A stretch of 64,000 nt of DNA from Rhizoctonia solani. Its lineage: Eukaryota; Basidiomycota; Agaricomycetes; Cantharellales; Ceratobasidiaceae. A model generated the notes under the pieces. It saw nothing but the letters and a program-made list of their open reading frames with translations. It had not been told where the DNA came from and did not search any database. Of this stretch, positions 56,340 to 64,000 are shown piece after piece. Numbering within the stretch: the first letter of the stretch is position 1; the number at the start of each line of letters is the position of its first letter. The position numbers and the translations under genes are program-made. The stretch is taken from positions 3,472,001 to 3,536,000 of the forward strand of contig NC_057373.1 in assembly GCF_016906535.1 (NCBI RefSeq), given 5' to 3'.

Positions 56340-58381
56340 TTAAAACAAAAGATTGAGAGCATAGGCAGAGAGAGCGGTCATGGTGATGAACACTATCGAG
56401 TCATCGTTAGTGTTCTACACCTAGGATAGGTCTTGACATGGATACTCACTCAGGGCATATTGAGGGATGAGGAAAGCGGAGACGTGTGACGCGGAGCCGT
56501 CAGGGGAGTAGATTTGGGTTAGATAAACCTACAGATAATCAAAATCTTGACCATACCAAACTTAAGCTAGGGTATGCGTACCTGGGTTGTGGCCGTGGGC
56601 ACACCAGCAAAATAGATGCACACAAACCGAAGGACTTTATCGTTGGGATCGATGAGGCTTGTGTGATGCGTCAAAGCCTCGACAACAAGCACCCCAAACA
56701 CGGGACCAACCACCATCTGTGCATATGAGTTAAGTGGGATTCGGTGGAGTACCCTAAAACTTGCATACCTTGAGTATGGAAAACAGAGTGATAGCACCCA
56801 ACGGTGCCCGACTGATCGGTTTTGGGACTTGGAGTCTAGCGAGAGCACTGCCAAGGCAAATCAAGCCTAAAGGAACACTAGCATTTCCGATAAAAGTTGC
56901 AGTGTCCATAATCATGTTCAAAGGGGGCAGTCCATCTGGAGCATGGTGAATATGGATATTTGATCCTGCGGGCGGGGCGATAAACAAGGCCTTGAGCTGT
57001 GGAACCAAAGCAACTATGAAAGACACGACCATGGAGCTCGTCGCGGGCGATGCGAGGGACTTCAAGAACGCTCGGGTTGACAGGAGCGCACGTTTGAATC
57101 GACTCGATCTGATTTCGGGCGTAGAAGCAAGTCCAGTCTCCGTCGACACCGGGACGACCCTAGTTGAGTCTTTTGGATTTTGCGACATGGTGTTGTGGAT
57201 ACCTTCGACGACAGTCGGAGCCGGCGAAACGTGTGCGGATGGAGGACGTGTGGATTGGCCGCCGTCAGGTCCATTGTATGCGGTGGGTTCTGATGGGTTG
57301 AACGAAACGTGTCGAGATAATTTGGGTTTGGGAGTCGCAATCTAGAAATGCTGTATAAGAACCGCTGTTGTAGTATAGTGTGGTTACATCTCTTAATCAC
57401 CTCCGTAACTTTTTCATCTTGTTCACTCGCTGGGGACCCTTCAATGTCTGAATCAGCAACAGCTCCGCGCCGATTTTGGATTGCTATCTGAAGCCGACCC
57501 CATCGACGACGAAGGCGTGACGAAGCTGATTCTGGAATCTCATCATCGGCATCTACCGGAGCGGATTTATCCATGAAATCTTTTTCGATTATACGACTGC
57601 CGCCAAATGGAAACAGTGTAACCTATGTTAATGATCGACTTGAGTCATTCGTCAAGCTAGTTGTTATCGAGAACTTACGAAAAAGACGAGAATAAAGGCA
57701 GAGAGATATGCAACGGCAACATCCGAATCTCCAGGAGAGAATGGGGCCGAGGCAGTCATGGACATGATAACAGCGGTTGCTGGATAAAGGGCTCAATGCT
57801 GATTTCTAAATTGGGAGTCGAAGTCTACTCACGAAGGTCGCCCCAATTGCTCCAAATTCCAGCAGCCAGGATACCAGAGTGAAAGCGGCGTGGTACCCAA
57901 AATATTTTTCTGGTAATCCAAGCAATGACGAGACCATAAAGTTGATAGATACATGCAACTAAGATAAGCGGGCCTGAAGAGAGTATCAGTATCAGTATCA
58001 GATTTAAAGTTTTCCAGCTTGAAGTAGAAGTCTTACCAAGTGCTACAATATTTTGTACCGTGTATCCTGGAACGATTTTTGAAAATAAAAGCGAGGGCAA
58101 GAATATGTTCTGAAAGAGGTAAGACAGGTCATTTATGGTCAGCATATTAACCCGGCGTGTGGAGCTTACAAGCAAAACCTGTCCCGCCCCCCTTGCTGCC
58201 GCAGCACTAAATAAGTCGGCCTTGGTCAAAAAAAATCCGAAGGACGTGGTTATAACCCTAAGGCATAGAAAGCGGCATTGACTCAGAGTTCTGCCCCAAA
58301 AAAGGAAAACATGATTGTATTAGCTTACAGCTTGAGCAACGGTTTGGCCGAGATCCAAATTAAAGCACCAGCGGTTGGCAT
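56340..58381 (-). CDS. auxin-efflux-carrier-like membrane transport protein (PIN-like, Ecm3-type)
   Basis: A ten-helix carrier of the membrane transport protein family found in fungal ER membranes; substrate unknown. ATG 58381 gives MPTAGALIWISAKPLLKL, then the N-terminal helices with TKADLFSAAAARGAGQVLL, NIFLPSLLFSKIVPGYTVQN, PLILVACIYQLYGLVIAWI and VPRRFHSGILAAGIWSNWGD, the family's first conserved half (NIFLPSL-F). A long hydrophilic loop (SASSRLRRRWGRLQIAIQ, SDIEGSPASEQDEK) follows. The second half has ALLSTRAFLKSLASPATSSM, VSFIVALVPQLKALFI, NASVPLGLICLGSALARLQV, VVGPVFGVLVVEALTHH and a last helix ending ALMFITMTALSAYALNLLF, stop TAA at 56342-56340. Seven or more introns. The layout of two helix bundles around a loop fits the family. 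Confidence 0.87.
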
Positions 58382-58990
58382 TTTGGAAGTCTAGAAGGTA
58401 GTCGACGTGTCGGACCTGTCTTTTTGCAGTCAAGACAGGTGAAGTGTGCTGGTACTGTGGCAGTTGGGACCAGGAGACGTCGCCGTTTTCTCATGGATAT
58501 CATTCTACGTCAAAAAGACGAGACTCGAGCCGGGGTTCCTCTCGAGTCACCTGGTATTTGATATAATTGGATAATTTGCCGATCAAATTGCAAGGTGGTT
58601 ACGTCCCAAGGTGTGTACCGTCTGTATTAACGCCTAGACCCAGGCACAAGTTAGTTCTGGCCGACATATGCATGGTGACAATGAGCGCAACCAGAACACG
58701 TTCAAAATACGGCGTGGAATAGCAAGGGCTGTATCGTCATTCGAATTCGCAGGTGACCTTGTGGGAATGAATGCTGCCAAGCAAGATTTCAGCCAAGTAA
58801 TGATACATTGTTCACCAAGTAGAATACATGCCACGACGGACGCTGTCTCGTAACTGTATAAGGCAATATGTCGACATAATTTATCCCCTTGGATGTCCCT
58901 TCCGACGTGTTTCTGCCCTCGTACCTCCGGATGTACCCCTACCAAGATAGTCAGATATGTCGGGAATTTATGAAAAACTTTCAATATGGC
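58382..58990. other. intergenic
   Basis: About 610 nt holding the carrier promoter and the 3' region of the CSN7 gene. A 116-codon minus-strand frame (58984-58634) has no motif and is not supported. Confidence 0.4.
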
Positions 58991-60006
58991 TCACTTTCTC
59001 GTACTAGTTGAGCGCTGGGCGTCAGCTGACGATCCGGAGGGTGCGCCACCGCCAGTAGCCATAGCGTCTTCGACAACTTGCTTACGTGGTTGCTGGCGGC
59101 GTTGCTGTAATGACGTCAATAAACAGCGATCGGCTGGTCCAGAACAAGTACCTCGGCTATTTGAGTAGCCATGGCCACCCTTTCACCCTCGTATTCCTTG
59201 GCTGCATCAGCAGCGCCCCTTTCATTATCTTTGATCCCCTGGATCTGAACATCTAGCGCCTGTATCACGGTTGAGGTTCGGTTCGACCATTCACGAAGTT
59301 TGCTGAGAAGAACCTGAAGCCCAGCAGCACCAGGTTCCAGGTCCCGACCAATAGTATACTCGATTTCGATCCGTGCTTCTTTTTGGTCAAGCTTGCCTTT
59401 GAGCACATCCTTTGAAAAAAGTGAATAAAATACGGATTAAACCCCAACGGAACGTACTTGGTACATCGCGTCTATAATTAAATCTTCAAGTTGGCGTACA
59501 GATGATATATCTAAATATGAAAGTAATTCCGAGTACGCCAAGATCTAATGAGCAGGCGTAAGGACTGTGTAAGTAAGAGCAGGAGCGGATACTTGCCCTG
59601 CTACGCTCCGCTAACGAGACTATTGATAACTGTTTCAGTTTCGTGGCTTGCGCTGGGTTGAGCTGAGGCAAGGATCCACTGAGCTCTAGGAAATGAATAA
59701 TAGGTATTGTAGGATGAGTTCTTCAAATCGTATACTGATTGTGGCCATACGTTTATAGTCGGTCCATGTCCGGTAAGAGAACACCTTTAATAATTCTAGC
59801 CATGGTGCGTGTTGTTCATTGGTACCCAACTATCCACCAGCGATAGTGGATTAATGAAACTTGTTTATCAAAGGGTTCAAGTCCTAGGTCCTCACCTCTT
59901 GGATGTTTGGCATTTCCAACAATTCTGCAAATACATATGTCCCCGGCGCGCTTGTGGCATCTGCGATAAGTTTCGTCGCCCCAGCACCCTTTGCAGACTT
60001 TGCCAT
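58991..60006 (-). CDS. CSN7: COP9 signalosome subunit 7 (PCI domain)
   Basis: A subunit of the COP9 signalosome, which removes Nedd8/Rub1 from cullins. The start used is ATG 60006 ([20 protein letters not shown], then [17 protein letters not shown]). Next exons: [49 protein letters not shown] joined through a GC-AG intron to [47 protein letters not shown] and a coiled-coil tail ([19 protein letters not shown]). The last intron joins ATQIAE to [15 protein letters not shown] and a Gly/Ser tail ending RSTSTRK, TGA at 58993-58991. These are the winged-helix PCI motifs of CSN7. An upstream ATG (about 60052) begins [14 protein letters not shown], which would lead into this frame if one T were added in a T4 run. 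Confidence 0.88.
59545..59596 (-). other. GC-AG intron in the CSN7 gene
   Basis: The 52 nt start GCAAGT after AGG (the ideal AGG|GCAAGT) and end ATTAG. Joining gives AERSR then ILAYSELL, in phase 0, matching the expected CSN7 run; the GT donor four bases inside breaks the frame. Confidence 0.75.
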
Positions 60007-60502
60007 CAACAAAATGGCTCAAGCGATCTTAGTGAGTGGTTTCCGGCGTCCATTGTAAATTTATAAATATAATGTTAGTCGTGGTTGAATGAGGCTGGAA
60101 GATAGAATTGATGGCAGACTCGACAAGGAGACACGCGATCGAGGGTCTTTATTGAAGGTCACGTGATACTGATGGTTAATTCAATTAACTTGAATTAACT
60201 ACATCTACACTAAGTTGGCCAGGACTATTTTTACTATGCCACTAATATCCTCGGCCTCGGAATTTAATATATTCTTCTGTAGTAGCCTCCAAAGAATTCA
60301 TTTTCAATGATGTTGTCCGCGAAGGAGCCGGAATGCACGGCACGAGAGAAGACCTCCCCAAATTCTAATGACGGGCGACTGGAGTCACGGGAGACTCTTT
60401 ACGAATAATTAATAATTGGAATCTGCTATCACGATGAAGTCGTGTCGGCTATAAAACTTGAAAGATCGAAGCCGATAGCTCGGACTCCACAATCCTACCA
60501 CG
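60007..60502. other. divergent promoter region
   Basis: About 495 nt between the CSN7 start and the alpha-glucosidase start. It contains the TATA box of the glucosidase and probably the true CSN7 N-terminal exon (near 60052). Confidence 0.45.
60450..60456 (+). promoter_or_regulatory. TATA box of the alpha-glucosidase gene
   Basis: TATAAAA lies 47 nt upstream of ATG 60503, a usual distance. Confidence 0.6.
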
Positions 60503-62806
60503 ATGCCCGGACCTCTAAGCTCAGATGCATTCAAGTCTTACTGCGTCTACCAGATTTATCCTGCTAGTTTTGCTGACGCCAATGGAGATGGGATTGGCGA
60601 TTTGGCAGGCATAGAATCCAAACTCGAATATATCAAACGACTCGGTGCTGATGTTGTATGGCTGTCGCCCATCTACCGTAGTCCGCAAAAGGATATGGGG
60701 TACGACATCAGTGATTACCAGGATATTGATCCCACGTATGGGACTCTGGATGATTGGGACTCACTGCTCAAAAAGACACACGAGCTAGGAATGCGCCTTG
60801 TGTGAGTCTATTGGACGCACGAGTATGAGTTGCTGTTTACTGATTTTATCCGTTTAGCATGGACCTTGTTGTGAACCATACATCAGACCAGGTGAGATAT
60901 TGCTATGGTCATAAACTGAATTAGGTCTGAATTCAGAGTGTAAAGCATGAATGGTTCAAAGAATCGAGGTCTTCCAAATCGAACCCAAAGAGGGATTGGT
61001 ACATATGGCGCCCCCCGAAATTCGATGCTCAAGGAAATAGGAAGCCCCCAAATAACTGGGCAGGTCTGTTTGGAGGTGAGACTTCCTCCACTGAAACTTG
61101 TACCCATCTGACAGCCCTACAGGTTCGGCTTGGGAATGGGATGATAGCACCCAGGAATACTACCTCCATCTCTTTGCCATAGAGCAACCCGATCTCAATT
61201 GGGAAAATCCAGAAGTGCGGCAAGCAGTATGGAAGCTTATGCGATGGTGGATGGACAAGGGGTGCGACGGATTCCGAGTAAGTTGAACAAGAAAATTTTA
61301 GACTCGGCACCTCGCTAATAGAAATACAGATGGACGTTATCAACATGATCTCAAAGGTCCCTGGGCTTCCGGATGCACCGGTTACACAACCTGATCGAGA
61401 GTATCAATCTGGAGCTAACTATTTCTGCAACGGGTATGATGTCGACATATTTATGCACTCATTAGCGCACTTATCAATTCATATGTAGTCCACATGTACA
61501 CGAGTACATACAAGAAATGAATCAGGAGGTCCTATCACGTATGTATGCGCTATCGGTAGGGCTCCGGTCCACTGACCGTCAAATAGGATATCCAAACTAT
61601 TTCACCGTTGGAGAGTCGCCGCTCACACACGACCCAAGGGATTTGTTACTCTACGTCCTCCCGGAACGCAAGGAACTCCAAATGATGTTCCAGTTCGAAC
61701 TTGCGGATGTTGGTACGTCTGTTTACCCGTATGATTTCCAGCGTCTGACAAATCACTTTCAGATGGCACATACCATCCACTCATCCCACGCAACCCTCGC
61801 CTTTCAGAGATCAAGTCCGTGATAAACAAATGGCAGACGTTCATGTTTAACAATGGAGGGTGGAATTCGCTTTATATGGAGAACCACGACCAGGCCCGGT
61901 CGGTTTCAAGGTTGCTCGGGTTCGGTATATCGGACGACAAAAAAACCTTTGACTATGACCTTTGCGAGGAAGACTTGAAGAAATTTTGGGAAGCTGGAGC
62001 AAAGCTTCTTGCAATCTTACATACCACACAAGGTGGAACAGTTTTTTTTATCAAGGAGAGGAAATTGGAGCGACCAATGTCCCAAGGGAATGGGGTATTG
62101 AGGAGTATAAGGATATTGCAACTATTAATTTCTACAATGAGTAAGCGGCTTCTTTGACTATGAGACAAGGTTGAACCTCTAGTCTATAGGGAGCTCCAAC
62201 TTCGTAAAGGAGCTGGAACCGATGAACCAAACATGTCAGACATTATGGATGGGATTAATCGCAAGGCACGAGATAATGCGCGTGTTCCGATGCAGGTATG
62301 CATATCACATCATCTCCTGGAATTTCAACTAAATCAGTCTACAGTGGGACGATTCCGCGCATGCGGGATTCACCAGTGGAAAGCCATGGATGAGAGTGAA
62401 TGACAACTACAAGCAAATCAATGCAAAGAGCCAAATTGATGACGAACGTTCAATCTTTTCGTTTTGGAAGAAGATGATAGCCGTGAGGAAAGAGTACCCT
62501 CTGCTTGTCAGTTTCTCACCCTCGGAGGCGCTGTATTTGCTGACTGGATCAATATAGGTGCACGGTGACTTTATTCTCCTTGCTCCAGAGGACGAGAAAA
62601 TTTTCGTATATACGCGCGAACATAATGGAGAGAAGGTTCTCGTCCTTATGAACTTCAGTAGAGACGAAGTGGATGTTACGCTACCCGAATCTTTAGGTAC
62701 CAAAGCCAGATTCATCGTTGGAAATCTTGTTCGAGGGGAACCCAAGTTTGAGACCAGGACTATGCTAAAGCCGTATGAGGGACAAGTATGGCTGTTGTCA
62801 TCTTAG
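60503..62806 (+). CDS. GH13 alpha-glucosidase (maltase/oligo-1,6-glucosidase type)
   Basis: Hydrolyses alpha-glucosidic bonds of maltose or isomaltose; no signal peptide, so intracellular like yeast maltase. ATG 60503 gives [20 protein letters not shown] and [21 protein letters not shown]13 regions: [24 protein letters not shown] joined to MDVINMISK (catalytic Asp), FTVGESPLT (acid/base Glu) and [15 protein letters not shown] (third Asp). Other marks are [40 protein letters not shown] and [18 protein letters not shown]. The C-terminal domain ends [16 protein letters not shown] at 62804-62806. Ten introns. At 62042-62049 a run of eight T puts FFYQGEE one base out of frame; nine T would be in frame. 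Either a sequencing slip or a real mutation that would cut the enzyme short. Confidence 0.9.
62042..62049 (+). other. T8 run with apparent -1 frameshift
   Basis: Upstream frame reads [12 protein letters not shown] then IKERKLE; downstream the GH13 sequence [12 protein letters not shown] is in another frame. One more T would join them. See the alpha-glucosidase entry. Confidence 0.7.
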
Positions 62807-63482
62807 AGAGCATCTGGCACAACGTAGTATTCTTAGTAAATGACATAGATAAATAATATTCATGAGAAACGTTTTACAACATAAAATACAGCGCTGAAAT
62901 ACTTTTATTACACATTTGGCCTTGGGCCGGGACAGCGAGATGGGGGGGGGGATACTAGGACAGTGGGTGAGATAAACGACCGGGACCAGCGGGCGAAGAG
63001 GGGTGGAGACCGAAGAGGTGGTACGCCGAACTGGGGAGCCACCGGGCCGCGCCACCGAACGAGTTGGGTGGGCGGTCAAACCAAGTCGTATGCGAGTAGA
63101 GGTGTGGGTGGGCGGGATGAACAGAAAGAACGGGAGAAACGGGTGAGTGATGCTGCGAGCAACAGCGGGCTCGCAAGGATGTGGTATGGGTGTGGTATGG
63201 ATGTAGTATGGGTAGAAGGAAACGGAGGCCCAAGCGCCAAACCATAGTGCTAGTATTACAAATGGGTCACAAATATAATACAGTACACGACAACGAGCTA
63301 ATACCCCGGCCTGGGCGGCCTAGTATAAGTTTTGCGGCCTCCACAGGCTCCATCGCAAAACTCCGCTGAAGAGAAATGAGCGGAATCAACCCGAATTATA
63401 CATCGTAGAAGCCAGTGTATATGCATATAGCCCGGTTCAACCCGACTATAACAGAATTGGGAGAGATCAAAATATGGTATCT
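62807..63482. other. intergenic, tail-to-tail
   Basis: About 675 nt between converging genes, with a G10 run at 62942-62951 and GC-rich sequence to about 63240. The frames on both strands there are low-complexity and unsupported. Confidence 0.45.
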
Positions 63483-64000
63483 TTAGGCGGCGTGATGGTC
63501 TTGACCGACTCTGTCTGGAGCTCCTGCACTATCATCCTGCGCATCTGTAGGAGTTAGTGGCTCAGAAACTCCAGACACAGGTACTACGTCAGTGGCCGTA
63601 TTCGTGTCCGGGGCCAATCCTAACTTCTTATTTGCCATTCGCGTGCGTTTATAAACCGAGAGCGCCCTTTCGACTTGTGGGTAGAGTAGGACCAGCGAGA
63701 GCGTTTGCCCGTATGACCACTCCATGGTTTTATTATTGGGGTCGTTCAAACGGATGGTTCGTTCAGTAAAAACCATTAAAATCACGAGTATTACAATAGC
63801 CATTGATTGAATTATCTGCCTAATCTGGGGTTCTGATCGAGCATAAGTGGCCCGACTAAGGTATGAAAGTAAGATACATACGTGTTTCGGGTTTCAAGGT
63901 TGGATTGGTCTCCCCAGGTGCTGGTGGCCCCATTAATACTAATCCGGTTAACAGCTGTAAAATTGCCACAGAAAACCCAATGGTGACTAACACGAATGCT
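63483..64000 (-). CDS. membrane protein, 3' part (5' end beyond the window)
   Basis: Partial gene cut by the right edge. The edge exon reads AFVLVTIGFSVAILQLLTGL and VLMGPPAPGETNPTLKPE, then a GT-AG intron joins QPQIRQIIQSMAIVILV, ILMVFTERTIRL, MEWSYGQTLSLVLLYPQVER and ALSVYKRTRMANKKLGL. It ends in an acidic cytosolic tail (SGVSEPLTPTDAQDDSAG) and TAA at 63485-63483. At least two membrane helices are visible near the C-terminus. The family is not recognised; related proteins with a helix pair and a YPQVERALS-like loop occur as hypothetical membrane proteins in basidiomycetes. Confidence 0.65.

Noticed and set aside
58634..58984. 116-codon minus-strand frame
   Set aside because: No motif or splice context, and it lies in the 3' flank of CSN7.
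59874..59884. tRNA B-box-like GGTTCAAGTCC
   Set aside because: The flanks do not form a T stem or acceptor stem, and it lies inside a CSN7 intron/exon region.
62942..62951. G10 run as a possible G-quadruplex or terminator
   Set aside because: A single run without further G tracts in register; other long runs in the window are also isolated.
1..64000. CRISPR array, prokaryotic operon or phage genes
   Set aside because: Many spliceosomal introns and fungal families show nuclear eukaryotic DNA; no regular repeat-spacer pattern was seen.

Overview
The window is nuclear DNA of a filamentous basidiomycete. Genes are compact and split by many 50-70 nt introns, on both strands. Several families are typical of Agaricomycetes: a DUF6534-type seven-helix protein, an Egh16/Gas1-like secreted protein, a short tyrosinase, a CYP of the type often annotated as an O-methylsterigmatocystin oxidoreductase, and an HNH-type protein with a VHPY region. 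The overall flavour is that of a Rhizoctonia-like plant-associated fungus. This is inference from protein style, not a database match. Exon borders were read by hand from splice signals and frame continuity, so gene ends are firmer than internal borders.

Layout. 1-4900 shows no convincing gene. 4902-7935 (+) is a Zn2Cys6 transcription factor. 8567-11620 (-) is the most striking gene: one polypeptide with a 2H cyclic-phosphodiesterase-like domain, a dual-specificity-type phosphatase, a P-loop polynucleotide kinase and an RNA ligase. Then follow a TauD-like dioxygenase (12225-13707 -), an ArfGAP (14126-15626 -), a coiled-coil protein (16700-18434 +), a GET2-like receptor (18565-19838 -), a type I secretory-pathway membrane protein (20944-21785 -) and a P450 (22760-25027 +). 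A gene-poor 2.5 kb stretch precedes a FUN34/YaaH transporter (27532-28591 -), mitochondrial ribosomal protein uS11m (29053-29849 +), the Egh16-like secreted protein (30535-31349 +) and Rgp1 (31610-34552 +).

35109-36450 and 42611-44133 are two diverged copies of one repeat. Each has a near-perfect foldback hairpin at one end, a short minisatellite and a small spliced gene with its own TATA box on the minus strand. Between them lie a pyridoxamine-oxidase-like flavoprotein (37243-38542 -) and an HNH-like protein (40222-41846 -). The rest holds a Gdt1-family ion transporter (44815-45916 +), tyrosinase (46181-47524 -), a DUF6534 protein (48437-50307 -), an unknown multi-helix membrane protein (51034-52358 +), a second FUN34/YaaH transporter (52916-54125 -), TRAPP subunit Trs33 (54637-55563 +), an auxin-efflux-carrier-like transporter (56340-58381 -), COP9 signalosome subunit 7 (58991-60006 -), a GH13 alpha-glucosidase (60503-62806 +) and the 3' part of a membrane protein running off the right edge (63483-64000 -).

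Most genes are unrelated housekeeping or accessory genes, not one pathway. Loose themes are carbon use (two acetate-type carriers, alpha-glucosidase), secretory traffic (ArfGAP, GET2, Rgp1, Trs33) and secreted or redox accessory genes. Cross-cutting observations are five candidate GC-AG introns, confirmed where an exact motif or homologous frame is restored, and two likely one-base frameshifts in T runs.
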